A stretch of 51,592 nt of DNA from Anaerocolumna aminovalerica. Lineage in GTDB: Bacteria > Bacillota > Clostridia > Lachnospirales > Lachnospiraceae. Positions 1 through 8,278 of the stretch are shown one piece after another. The number at the start of each line of letters is the position of its first letter. Positions within the stretch are counted from its first letter, which is position 1. A program made the position numbers and the translations under genes. The notes beneath the pieces are model-generated. The model searched no databases. It was not told where the DNA came from and worked only from the letters and a program-made list of their open reading frames with translations. The stretch is taken from the NCBI RefSeq assembly GCF_900115365.1, contig NZ_FOWD01000031.1:1-51592 (forward strand), given 5' to 3'.

Positions 1-37
1 ACTATTTTTTTCTTAAATTCAAATGAATATTTAGCCA
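1..37 (-). CDS. IS3-family transposase OrfA, N-terminal 12 codons only
   Basis: A partial gene running off the left edge. The visible residues MAKYSFEFKKKI match the usual opening of OrfA proteins, which bind the IS ends through a helix-turn-helix. The ribosome binding site GAGAGG lies about 10 bases upstream, within the IS leader. OrfB would follow outside the window. Confidence 0.6.
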
Positions 38-95
38 TAAAAATACCGACCTCTCAATCGCTAGATTTTTGGTCTAACTTTTGGGGGTCGGTACA
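1..95 (-). mobile_element. IS3-family element (IS150-like), left end, partial
   Basis: Read on the minus strand from position 95, the sequence begins TGTACCGACCCCCAAAAG, the type of terminal inverted repeat seen in IS3/IS150-group elements. It leads into an ATG at 35-37 that opens MAKYSFEFKKKI, a typical IS3-family OrfA (helix-turn-helix) start, preceded by GAGAGG. Only 12 codons lie in the window, so the element continues to the left. It sits just past the end of the phosphorylase operon. Family assignment comes from the terminal repeat and the OrfA start; completeness cannot be judged. Confidence 0.75.
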
Positions 96-163
96 AGGGT
101 ATTAATACTCTGGAAGGTCTATTAACGCAATATTACAAAGATACAAGTTCTTTAAAAATATAT

Positions 164-805
164 TTATTGAATAAAATCCATCAAGTCTGAAAATTTGGAT
201 AATCGATAGGTTATCCGGGAGGATTTTGCTGCTTCTCCTATCCCTGCGCAGTCCATATTGCCGGATAGGGCTGCTTCTACTCCAGACACAGCATCTTCTA
301 CTACCAGACAGTGCTCAGGCAATATTCCCAGATATTCGGCCGCTTTTTGGAATACTTCCGGGTCTGGTTTGGATTTGGTAATATTATTACCATCGGATAT
401 TGCATCAAAAAAGTTTTCCAATCCTATCTGTTTTAGAATCAGTTTCGTATTCTTACTAGAGGAACCGATTGCTAGTTTTAATCCAAGATTCCGAAGAGCA
501 TGTAAGGTTTCTACAACATCAGAGCTTACATCATTGGGAGTCATTTTATACAGAAGTTTCTTATAGATTTCGTTTTTTTCCTCTGTATATTTTACCTTGT
601 CTTCGTAGGATAAAGCTTCTCCCTGATATCGTTCCAAAATAATTTCAAAGCTTTCCATGCGGCTTATTCCCCGCAATCTGTTGTTGATTTCTTCATCAAA
701 ATAGATACCCATTTTGTCTGCAAGCTCTTTCCAGGCAAGATAATGATAATAATCCGTATGGCAGATTACGCCGTCTAAGTCAAATATAATCCCTTCGTAT
801 TTCAT
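164..805 (-). CDS. pgmB: beta-phosphoglucomutase (HAD superfamily)
   Basis: The protein has 213 residues, the usual beta-PGM length. The HAD motif FDLDGVI gives nucleophile Asp9 and acid/base Asp11. A cap domain follows (about residues 15-90), then the motif II serine in AIGSSSKN, the motif III lysine in KSKPDP and the acidic motif IV in VVEDAVSGVEAA. The enzyme converts beta-glucose-1-phosphate to glucose-6-phosphate in the cytosol. It is the last gene of a minus-strand operon directly behind a GH65 phosphorylase, whose product is beta-glucose-1-phosphate, and this pairing makes the assignment firm. An IS3 end lies about 70 bp downstream. Confidence 0.93.
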   Translation of the reverse strand: MKYEGIIFDLDGVICHTDYYHYLAWKELADKMGIYFDEEINNRLRGISRMESFEIILERYQGEALSYEDKVKYTEEKNEIYKKLLYKMTPNDVSSDVVETLHALRNLGLKLAIGSSSKNTKLILKQIGLENFFDAISDGNNITKSKPDPEVFQKAAEYLGILPEHCLVVEDAVSGVEAALSGNMDCAGIGEAAKSSRITYRLSKFSDLMDFIQ

Positions 806-946
806 AAATTCCTGCTTTCTGTCTATTTATATATCCAAGAATTATCCCTGTTATTAAGACTCTCTTATCACTGGAAGATAATATTCCGGAAATATAAATC
901 ACTGCTTTTGAAGTTTGATAAATGTTTCCTGCTACAATATTCTATT

Positions 947-3247
947 TTACACTTCAGTCATAATTAATACAATAGAATCTTTTAATTCATATGGTTTGTC
1001 ATTTACATATATGTTCTTAGCTTCTCCCTTTAACAAAGTAAATATGACATTTTCTTTTGTTACTTTTACTTCTATATGGCTGCCTTCATAAATAATCTTA
1101 AATTCATAACCTTTCCACTCTTTCGGAAGTTTAGGCGCAAAGTATAGGCCTTTTTCTTTCAGCCGCAGACCCCCGAATCCGTATACAATGGCCATATAAT
1201 TTCCGCCCATATTAGCCGTATGTATACCGTCTTTGGAATTCTGATGGGTGTTATATAAATCTAACATAGCAGAATCACCGAAATAATCGTATGCCTTATC
1301 CACATACCCTAATTTTGATGCCATAATACTAAAGATGCAGGCTGACAAAGAGGAATCATGGGTTGTAATCTTTTCATAGTATTCATAAGAATTCCTAATG
1401 GTATCCATCGGCTGGAAATCTTCAAATATAAAATGTGCCAGCACCGTATCTGCCTGTTTGCAGACCTGGTGCCTGTAAAGATACATAGGATGGTAATGTA
1501 GCAGCAATGGATAATTCTCTTTAGGTGTATGGTCAAAGTCCCAAACTTTTTTCTCTAAGAAAGAATCATCCTGAGGATTTATTTTTAATTCTTCATCATA
1601 TGGAAGATACATCTGATCTGCCGCTTTTTCAAATTCCTTAATTTCTTCTTCCCTAATTCCTATCTTATCAACAATGGGTGCCAGTTTTTTCTCCTTTATC
1701 AACAAATAATAAAATTGAACCGCCCATTGCAGATTATATTTTGCTGATGCATTGGTGTAATAATTATTATTTACCATACAGGTATATTCATCAGGTCCCG
1801 TAACTTCATTGATTCTAAACCGGCCTTTGTAAAAATACCCTGTATCCATCCACAGCCTAGCTGTTTCAAAGATGATTTCTCCACCCTTTTCCGCTATAAA
1901 ATCTATATCTTTCGTTGCAAGATAGTAGGATGTAATGGCATAAGCAATGTCACCGTTAATATGATATTGGGCAGAACCGGATGGAAAATATCCGCTGCAC
2001 TCTTTTCCCATAATAGTTCTCCACGGATACAGTGCTCCCTTCTTATGTCCCAGCAGCTTTGCATTTTCTCTGGCTGAATCCAGAATTTTATAACGGTATT
2101 CCAGTAAACTTCTGGCAATGTCCGGATTGGTCAATATAAAGTAAGGAAGTATATACATCTCCGTATCCCAGAAGTAATGCCCTTCATAGCCTTCCCCACT
2201 TAGGCCTTTTGCCGCTATATTGCAGTGTTCATCTTTGCCAACAGACTGCATCAGTTGATACAGATTATAATTAACCGCTAAACTTAACCCATCATCTCCA
2301 TCTATCCGGACAAAACTATTCTTCCAGTAGGAATTCAAGAATGCCTTCTGACGGTCATATAATTCATTAAGGGACAGGCTTAGGGCCTTTTTCATCTCCC
2401 CTTCTGCGCCTGCCTTACAGTCATCATATCGGATGGTGTCTGCAAAGACGGTATATTTGGTTAAAGTTACGGTTTCTCCGATCTGAATGGAGGAATCTAT
2501 TACCGCTTCCATACTGTTTTCTTCTTTTTTTATGGTACAAGTACCTGCATTTGCACCTTCTTTTGATAGCAGGTTCGTAACACCGGTGCATACATATAAG
2601 CCGGATTTTGAAGTTCTTGATGTAATATAAGAAGTTTGATTTTCTATCTCCATCTTTTCCGGAAGGATATGGACAAAACTTTCCCCTGCCACCCTTGGGT
2701 CATTGGGGTTACTATAATTCAGCACATTACCTATATGACCGGATATAAATCGGATATCTCCATTGAAATTTAATGCTTTCACACTATATTCAATGGTAAA
2801 TAAGGATAATTGATAAAAGGAGGTCATCCGCTTTATGATTATTTCTGCTTCTTTTCCCTTTGGAGATCTCCATTTTACCACTCTGCTTGTGAATCCCCGT
2901 TCCATGTCCAACAGCCGCTTGCTTTCTAATATGGTACCTTGAAACATAGAAAAGGTCTCTTCCCCTAGCTGAAGCAATATACTTTGTGTATCTGCCACAT
3001 TTACCATCGTCTGCTTTTCTTCAGCCATGCCATATAATCTTTCCGCCTGTTTCATTTCAGAAATATTATAAAATCCGTTAACATAGGATCCCCGAATGGT
3101 ATCATATCCATTTGGGTAGCCCTCTTCCAGATTTGCCCGAATGCCAATATATCCATTGGCATTGTGAAAAACAGTTTCGTTTAACATTAATTCATCATTA
3201 TTTAAACTAAAATCATTGATTTCATAAACTAGTAATTCTTCTCTCAT
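947..3247 (-). CDS. Glycoside hydrolase family 65 disaccharide phosphorylase (maltose/kojibiose/nigerose type)
   Basis: The protein has 766 residues, as usual for GH65. An N-terminal beta-sandwich (about 1-270) is followed by an (alpha/alpha)6 barrel containing GHYFWDTEMYILPYF and VTGPDEY. The Glu of the latter (near residue 486) is the family's general acid, and a small C-terminal beta domain closes the protein. GH65 enzymes cleave alpha-linked glucose disaccharides with inorganic phosphate, inverting to beta-glucose-1-phosphate. Lack of a signal peptide fits intracellular action on sugar brought in by the neighbouring ABC permeases, and pgmB follows. Which disaccharide is used (maltose, trehalose, kojibiose, nigerose or a glucosyl-rhamnose) cannot be read from the sequence. 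The ATG is preceded by GGATAAGGAAAGAG. Confidence 0.93.
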   Translation of the reverse strand: MREELLVYEINDFSLNNDELMLNETVFHNANGYIGIRANLEEGYPNGYDTIRGSYVNGFYNISEMKQAERLYGMAEEKQTMVNVADTQSILLQLGEETFSMFQGTILESKRLLDMERGFTSRVVKWRSPKGKEAEIIIKRMTSFYQLSLFTIEYSVKALNFNGDIRFISGHIGNVLNYSNPNDPRVAGESFVHILPEKMEIENQTSYITSRTSKSGLYVCTGVTNLLSKEGANAGTCTIKKEENSMEAVIDSSIQIGETVTLTKYTVFADTIRYDDCKAGAEGEMKKALSLSLNELYDRQKAFLNSYWKNSFVRIDGDDGLSLAVNYNLYQLMQSVGKDEHCNIAAKGLSGEGYEGHYFWDTEMYILPYFILTNPDIARSLLEYRYKILDSARENAKLLGHKKGALYPWRTIMGKECSGYFPSGSAQYHINGDIAYAITSYYLATKDIDFIAEKGGEIIFETARLWMDTGYFYKGRFRINEVTGPDEYTCMVNNNYYTNASAKYNLQWAVQFYYLLIKEKKLAPIVDKIGIREEEIKEFEKAADQMYLPYDEELKINPQDDSFLEKKVWDFDHTPKENYPLLLHYHPMYLYRHQVCKQADTVLAHFIFEDFQPMDTIRNSYEYYEKITTHDSSLSACIFSIMASKLGYVDKAYDYFGDSAMLDLYNTHQNSKDGIHTANMGGNYMAIVYGFGGLRLKEKGLYFAPKLPKEWKGYEFKIIYEGSHIEVKVTKENVIFTLLKGEAKNIYVNDKPYELKDSIVLIMTEV

Positions 3248-3286
3248 GCTTTTTCTCTTTCCTTATCCCTTCTCTTTTGGTGCACC

Positions 3287-4123
3287 TTATTTTAAAGCAC
3301 CTGCTGCAACACCTTTAATAATATATTTTTGGGCACACAGATAGAATATAATAACCGGAATAATGGTTAACATCAGCCCTGCCATTGCCAGATTCCACTG
3401 AATAGTAAATTGTCCGAAGAAAGAAGCAGTGGACAAGGGAATAGTGCGCAATTTTTCTCCGGAAAGAACAAGAGATGGCAGCAGATAGTCGTTCCAGATC
3501 CAGATAACATCCAGTATAATTACCGTTACAGTAGTGGGTTTTAACATTGGAAATACAATTTTTGAAAATACTCCAAATTTGTTACACCCATCTATGGTTG
3601 CCGCTTCCTCTAATGATACGGGTATGGATTTTATAAATCCATGGTATAAGAATACTGCCATACTCGCTCCAAATCCAACATTCATGTAAATTAAACCACC
3701 TAAGGATTCCAGCATAGGTATATGCAGATTATTTCTAACCCAACCCATTACCTGCATTAAAGGCATCATAATAGTTTGAAAAGGAATCAGCATAGTTGCA
3801 ACAAAGATCATAAATAAGGTTTTGCTTAATTTGTCATTGGTTCTTACTAACATCCAGGCAGTCATAGAAGCCAAAACAACAATGATTGCAATAGAAATAA
3901 TGGTGACAATGAGAGAGTTGCTAAATGCCTTAAGGAATCTCATTTTTTCCATAGCAGTAACATAGTATTCTTTCGTAAATTTACCCGGTAAGGCTAACAT
4001 ATTTTCATAAAGTTCCTGGCGGTTCTTAAAAGAGTTAACAAAGACCATGTAAACAGGAAATAAATAAAATGCACATGCCGCCAGTAATAGAATCTCTCCC
4101 AGAATCCTGACTACTCTTTTCAT
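3287..4123 (-). CDS. Carbohydrate ABC transporter permease, MalG type
   Basis: This 278-residue inner-membrane protein has about six membrane helices, the first at residues 9-29. The EAA loop (EEAATIDGCNKFGVFSKIVFP, near residues 170-190) docks the ATPase. It ends KGVAAGALKG-like, as in MalG/AraQ proteins. Its ATG overlaps the stop of the preceding permease gene by one base (TAATG), indicating translational coupling. With the MalF-like partner it should form the channel importing an alpha-glucoside for the GH65 enzyme. No ATP-binding subunit is encoded nearby, as is common in Firmicutes, where one MsmX-type ATPase serves many importers. Confidence 0.93.
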   Translation of the reverse strand: MKRVVRILGEILLLAACAFYLFPVYMVFVNSFKNRQELYENMLALPGKFTKEYYVTAMEKMRFLKAFSNSLIVTIISIAIIVVLASMTAWMLVRTNDKLSKTLFMIFVATMLIPFQTIMMPLMQVMGWVRNNLHIPMLESLGGLIYMNVGFGASMAVFLYHGFIKSIPVSLEEAATIDGCNKFGVFSKIVFPMLKPTTVTVIILDVIWIWNDYLLPSLVLSGEKLRTIPLSTASFFGQFTIQWNLAMAGLMLTIIPVIIFYLCAQKYIIKGVAAGALK

Positions 4124-4998
4124 TACATAACCACCTCTTTCTTCTTGGTTATTGAAACCTGAATTAAGGTTATGACTGCTACAACAACAAAAAATATAAT
4201 TGCTTTCGCCTGCCCATATCCATAATGATTCAGAGAGAATATTTCATTGTATATATTCATCGCAAGCATTTCCGTTGCCCTGTTGGGTCCGCCTTTTGTT
4301 AAGGATACATTTACGTCATAAATCTTAAAACAGTTGGACAACGTCATAAACAGGCATATTGTAAAAGAAGGCATTATAAGCGGAAATTTAATCCGAAACA
4401 AAGTCTGCCAGAAGTTTGCCCCATCCACCTGGGCAGCTTCCACCACATCTTCCGGTATCGCCTGGATACCTGTTATATAGATAATCATTATATAGCCCGC
4501 CATTTGCCAGGTAGCTACGATAATCAAGGCAAACAGTGAAAATTTAGGATCCAGAAGCCAGCTGAAGAATATATTTGTAAGCCCTGTAGTTTCCCCTATG
4601 GATTTAAAAACATCAGTAAATATGAACTGCCATATATAACCCAGAATTAAGCCGCCGATTAAGTAAGGCATGAACAACATGGTTCTGGCTATATTCCGCA
4701 CTTTAAGTTTACCGGTTACCAATAAAGCAAATGCTAAACCTAAAATATTAATAATCAAAACCGCAGCTACCGTGAATAACAAAGTATGCCCGGCAGAGCT
4801 TATAAAGTTTTTATCTGAAAACAATTGTATGTAATTAGAAAACCCTACAAAAGTTTTTTTATTTAACGGCATTCCATCCCATGATATAAAGGAGTATCCA
4901 ATTCCAATAAAAAAAGGAATTATGACAACCGTTGTAAATACAAATACAAGAGGTAATACAAACAATGCATACCAAGCCTTGTCACTTTTTCGCTTCAT
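4123..4998 (-). CDS. Carbohydrate ABC transporter permease, MalF/UgpA type
   Basis: I place the start at the ATG at 4998 (MKRKSDKAWYALFVLPL), giving 291 residues. It is preceded by AGGAGGGATTTA, whereas an upstream in-frame ATG at 5058 has no comparable site and would add 20 polar residues. The protein has about six membrane helices and an EAA loop (EAAQVDGANFWQTLFRIKFP). It pairs with the MalG-type permease and the lipoprotein gene upstream. A hairpin separates it from the lipoprotein gene and may lower its expression relative to the binding protein. Confidence 0.92.
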   Translation of the reverse strand: MKRKSDKAWYALFVLPLVFVFTTVVIIPFFIGIGYSFISWDGMPLNKKTFVGFSNYIQLFSDKNFISSAGHTLLFTVAAVLIINILGLAFALLVTGKLKVRNIARTMLFMPYLIGGLILGYIWQFIFTDVFKSIGETTGLTNIFFSWLLDPKFSLFALIIVATWQMAGYIMIIYITGIQAIPEDVVEAAQVDGANFWQTLFRIKFPLIMPSFTICLFMTLSNCFKIYDVNVSLTKGGPNRATEMLAMNIYNEIFSLNHYGYGQAKAIIFFVVVAVITLIQVSITKKKEVVM

Positions 4999-5143
4999 TA
5001 AATCCCTCCTGCCATGTCGGATATTCATAATCCTAACTATCAACAATCTGTATGTCATACTGAAGGCTTTTACCAGGAAGAGCTTTACATCTGAATCTCT
5101 CCACCAGGCTTAGAATGACATTTTGATATACCTTTTCTTACAG

Positions 5144-5175
5144 AATACAGCCGGGGTCTATGCTCCGACTGTATT
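5144..5175 (-). terminator. Intercistronic hairpin between binding-protein and permease genes
   Basis: The inverted repeat AATACAGTCGG / CCGGCTGTATT (minus strand) lies just after the lipoprotein stop. No long U tract follows, so it is more likely an mRNA-stabilising or partially terminating hairpin. Such hairpins give excess binding protein over permease in sugar ABC operons. Confidence 0.55.
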
Positions 5176-5187
5176 GGCAGATCAGTA

Positions 5188-6492
5188 TTACTTACCGGCT
5201 TCTACAAATGCTTCATTTAAAGCTTGCAGTAATTCCGTTCCGGTCATATTTGTTGTAAAGAATTCTTGTGCAACTGGCACTAAGTAAACATCAACAATAC
5301 CAGCCGGCCAGTAGGAGTTCATTGGCCATGGAATAGTTTTGCCGCCATTGGTATATTCTGCAACAGCTTGTGAAAGTGGATCCAGTTTTTCGTTTTTCAT
5401 ATTTGCAACAACCGGAATAAATCCGAACTCTTCCATTAAATACTTCTTTCCTGTTTCACTGGTATATAACCACTCTATAAAATCCTTTCCTGCCTGAATT
5501 TCAGCATCTGTAGCCTGAGAATTTACATACCAACAGGTTGGAACGCTTACAGCAATTTTATCATTGCCCAATATAGGAAGGGGCATCATACCCATTTCAA
5601 AGTTAACATCATAATCCGCAAACATGCCGTAACACCAGTTGCCCTGATGAATAGAAGCGGATTTACCCATGGCAAAATCACCGGTTTCTTTATCATATTT
5701 AACTTCAAGAGGATTATTAGTATTCTCTCTTATAGCTTCCATGAACTTTGCAAATTCTACAAACTCAGGTGTTTTTTCAAGAGTTACTTCTCCTTTAATA
5801 AGCTGTTCAACATAAGCCCCAGGGTCTCCTTGTAAGGCAAAAGGAGTATTCAGAATATGCCCGATTAAGAAATAGCTTTCAGAAGATAAACTAAATCCAT
5901 TAATACCGGCATCTTTTTGTTCTTTCAGCATTGTTTCGAAAGAAGCGAAATCTGTAACCTTTGAAGCATCTATTAAACCTTTATTATAAACAACACCAAA
6001 TCCCTCAACAGTATAAGGAATGCCCGTTACTTTCCCTTCTTTAACATCAGCCATATTCTCGGCAATATCACCTACGAAAGATAAATCACTTAAATCTGCC
6101 AAGTAAGCAGAAAGTTCATTGGACTCTGAACCAGGGGCAAGAGAGAACACTGTAGGTCCCTGATTATTACCCAGTTTAATTTTTAGTTGCTGTAAATAAT
6201 CATCCCCTGTTGTATTCCATACTTCCACTTCAACTCCTGTTTCTGCTTTGTATTCCTGTGCAAGTGCTTTTAGCTGATCAGTAATTTCTACTTTTGACTG
6301 AAATACAACTATCTTCTTTGCAGATTCTGTTGTTCCTTTTTCTTCTGAATTTGTCTTATCTTCTTCCTTTTCCGCAGTCTTTCCATCCGAATTGGCTGAC
6401 TTGTTATCTTTTGCCCCTCCACATCCGGTTAAGGTCATAATCCCAATCAGGGTCATAACTAGTAAAATACGAAATATTTTTTTCATTTTCAT
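5188..6492 (-). CDS. Sugar ABC transporter substrate-binding lipoprotein
   Basis: The protein has 434 residues and a lipoprotein signal (KKIFRILLVMTLIGIMTLTGC). The lipobox LTGC places the mature N-terminal Cys near residue 24. A charged linker rich in Lys, Glu and Asp follows (about 27-60), then a family 1 extracellular solute-binding fold (MalE-like, with VFSLAPGSESNELSAYLADL and IPYTVEGFGVVYNKGL). It is membrane-anchored outside the cell and delivers a di- or oligosaccharide to the two permeases. AAGGAGAGGG precedes the ATG. It is the first gene of the operon and has its own promoter and apparent LacI operator. Confidence 0.93.
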   Translation of the reverse strand: MKMKKIFRILLVMTLIGIMTLTGCGGAKDNKSANSDGKTAEKEEDKTNSEEKGTTESAKKIVVFQSKVEITDQLKALAQEYKAETGVEVEVWNTTGDDYLQQLKIKLGNNQGPTVFSLAPGSESNELSAYLADLSDLSFVGDIAENMADVKEGKVTGIPYTVEGFGVVYNKGLIDASKVTDFASFETMLKEQKDAGINGFSLSSESYFLIGHILNTPFALQGDPGAYVEQLIKGEVTLEKTPEFVEFAKFMEAIRENTNNPLEVKYDKETGDFAMGKSASIHQGNWCYGMFADYDVNFEMGMMPLPILGNDKIAVSVPTCWYVNSQATDAEIQAGKDFIEWLYTSETGKKYLMEEFGFIPVVANMKNEKLDPLSQAVAEYTNGGKTIPWPMNSYWPAGIVDVYLVPVAQEFFTTNMTGTELLQALNEAFVEAGK

Positions 6493-6524
6493 CGTTCCCT
6501 CTCCTTCATAAACATTTTTAATAA

Positions 6525-6567
6525 AACGTTACACTATTATATTAGGGCATATTCCCATATATGTCAA
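6525..6567 (-). promoter_or_regulatory. Promoter of the phosphorylase operon with overlapping LacI-type operator
   Basis: On the minus strand, TTGACA (6562-6567), a 17-bp spacer and TAATAT (6539-6544) form a near-consensus SigA promoter. An AACGTT core (6525-6530) in an imperfect palindrome covers the expected start site. LacI-family operators typically centre on a CG step, so repression by the adjacent LacI protein is likely. Confidence 0.7.
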
Positions 6568-6629
6568 CTATTTGTTTGCTGTTTTTGATTAAATTGCACA
6601 AATTTGATTATTTTGCATAGTAAAATTAA

Positions 6630-6682
6630 AATAAAACCACTATTAAAAGCTTGCTTTTGTAACTTTTAACAGTGGTTTTATT
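6630..6682 (-). terminator. Terminator behind the lacI-family gene
   Basis: The arms AATAAAACCACTATTAAAAG and CTTTTAACAGTGGTTTTATT pair with a single mismatch. The minus strand continues into a T-rich run, so transcription of the regulator should stop before the operon promoter. Confidence 0.8.
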
Positions 6683-6688
6683 AAAATC

Positions 6689-6716
6689 TAGTAAAATATT
6701 AATTATTATTTTACTA
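6689..6716. promoter_or_regulatory. Perfect 10-bp inverted repeat, possible regulator site
   Basis: TAGTAAAATA and TATTTTACTA are perfect arms 8 bp apart, just after the regulator's stop codon. A 15-mer starting here (TAGTAAAATATTAAT, 6689-6703) recurs in inverse orientation upstream of the regulator at 7783-7797. The recurrence suggests a protein-binding element; it is not the terminator, which lies further downstream. Confidence 0.45.
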
Positions 6717-6732
6717 AATTACATATTTATCT

Positions 6733-7710
6733 CTATTTACTCTTCTTTTCAGAAACACTATTTCTCCATATAATCTTAGCCGATATTTTAAAGGGTTCTA
6801 CATTCCGTTTACCTCTGATATTCTCTATTAAGTACCTGGCTGCAATATAGCCTCGTTCATAGTTAGGAATGGAAACAGTTGTAAGCCCCATAGGTTCTGC
6901 TAAATCACAATTGTCAAATCCCGTTACAGCAATGTCACCGGGCACCCGTATTCCATTGTCCCTGAAAGCTTTAATCGCTCCAATAGCCATATTGTCATTG
7001 GCACATACCAAGCAATCCGGAAGTTCCTGGCTTAATAAAAGAATCTTAGCTGCTGTATAGCCGCTCTTTTCACGATAATCTCCTGCAAAATAAGATTTTT
7101 GCTGAAAATTAATTCGATTTGCCTCTAAAACATCTCGAAATGCTTTATATCTTTCTTTATTGTCTGCTGTTTGCTCCGGTCCTCCCACAAATCCAAAATG
7201 GCGGTAACCTCTGTCAATAACTCCTTGAATAAGCTCGCTCATAGGATCGTAATTATTTACCACAACGGATTTGATATATGGGTTGTCCAAGATTCTGTCC
7301 AGAACTACAATAGGGTAATTTTCACCGGCTATTTTAATTAAAGTATCATCCTTCATATTCTTGTCCAATATGATGCTTCCGCTGCTTAGATTGCTTCGCA
7401 TATACTTTTCGGATGATTTATCCGTGCAAATTATCAAATCAAAATCATTGTCATTGACATAATCACTAATGCCATTAATAATTTTTAAATAAAAGCTTCT
7501 GTCAAAATCACTGAAATTAAATACAATCGTATTACTTTTTCCTGTTTTTAATGTCTTACCTACGCTATTAGGGTAATACCCCATCTCTTTGCATATATTC
7601 AGTATTCTTTCCCTGGTTTCTTCACCTACATTCTTTTTTTCGTTTAACACATTAGAAACCGTAGAAATAGAAACTCCTGCGGCTTTTGCCACTTCTTTTA
7701 TACCAACCAT
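6733..7710 (-). CDS. LacI-family transcriptional regulator
   Basis: The protein has 325 residues. An N-terminal helix-turn-helix (IKEVAKAAGVSISTVSNVLN, residues 4-23) and a hinge helix are followed by a periplasmic-binding-protein-like effector domain (about 60-320) with the signature TGFDNCDLAEPMGLTTVSIPNYERG. It should repress the downstream phosphorylase operon and release on binding sugar or sugar phosphate. The start is supported by GGGAGGCAGGGAAT before the ATG. A separate terminator and promoter divide it from the operon it faces, and repeats near its own promoter suggest autoregulation. Confidence 0.92.
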   Translation of the reverse strand: MVGIKEVAKAAGVSISTVSNVLNEKKNVGEETRERILNICKEMGYYPNSVGKTLKTGKSNTIVFNFSDFDRSFYLKIINGISDYVNDNDFDLIICTDKSSEKYMRSNLSSGSIILDKNMKDDTLIKIAGENYPIVVLDRILDNPYIKSVVVNNYDPMSELIQGVIDRGYRHFGFVGGPEQTADNKERYKAFRDVLEANRINFQQKSYFAGDYREKSGYTAAKILLLSQELPDCLVCANDNMAIGAIKAFRDNGIRVPGDIAVTGFDNCDLAEPMGLTTVSIPNYERGYIAARYLIENIRGKRNVEPFKISAKIIWRNSVSEKKSK

Positions 7711-7743
7711 ATTCCCTGCCTCCCAGAATACTCTTTCTTATAA

Positions 7744-7816
7744 ATTATTTTACTTCTTTTTTAAATATTTTACAACAATTTTATTAATATTTTACTAAAT
7801 AATTTGGCAAATTATA
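7744..7816 (-). promoter_or_regulatory. Promoter of the lacI-family gene with phased direct repeats
   Basis: The minus strand carries an extended -10 (TGATATAAT, core at 7811-7816). Downstream of the expected start are three copies of a GTAAAATATT-like word at about 7786-7795, 7764-7773 and 7744-7753, spaced 20-22 bp, about two helical turns. This would suit cooperative autorepression. The region is very A+T rich, so chance recurrence is possible. Confidence 0.45.
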
Positions 7817-8037
7817 TCATTGCTGTTATTGGAGGAATGAATTTTCTCCTCCGAAAAACTTCCTAATCTCTAAATGCTGGCATAAAAACAATATAAATCT
7901 AGTATCATATCATTAAGAATGACTAACTCCAAAGATTTTTTTGTAGTCTTACACACTCCCATATTTGTAACATATAATAAAGAAGTACCCTATTTGCAAA
8001 CTCTAAAGATGAGGCTCTTTCACCTATGCTTAATGTA

Positions 8038-8207
8038 GAAAATTTCTCTTTCTGTAATAGAAAAAATTTCTCTTTCTTTATAGTACTTGCTGTGCTATAA
8101 TGTTATTTGGTGATAATGACGCCATAAGAAACGAATTTACTAAGTATATTTCCATGAAAACACATTTCTTTTTTTATCATGGTAATGTAAATAGTTTCTT
8201 TTTTTAT
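8038..8207 (+). repeat. Short direct repeats and weak promoter upstream of the sigma gene
   Basis: The gap 7711-8278 holds no gene. It contains AAAATTTCTCTTTCT twice (8039-8053 and 8063-8077, 24 bp apart) and TTTCTTTTTTTAT twice (8165-8177 and 8195-8207). A TATAAT lies at 8096-8101 without a clear -35 box. These may be regulator sites or a long A+T-rich leader of the sigma gene. Confidence 0.35.
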
Positions 8208-8278
8208 TCGATTAAGTTTTATTTAACATATAAGATATTTTTCTTTTGAATAAAGCAGCAAACACTTGGAGGAACGCA

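Noticed and set aside
4922-5113. Plus-strand 63-codon frame across the permease gene start
   Set aside because: It lies antisense to a well-supported gene, with no ribosome binding site or recognisable product.
8038-8077. Repeats upstream of the sigma gene as a CRISPR or phage attachment site
   Set aside because: Only two copies of a simple A/T/C-rich word with 9-bp spacing; no integrase, cas gene or tRNA nearby.
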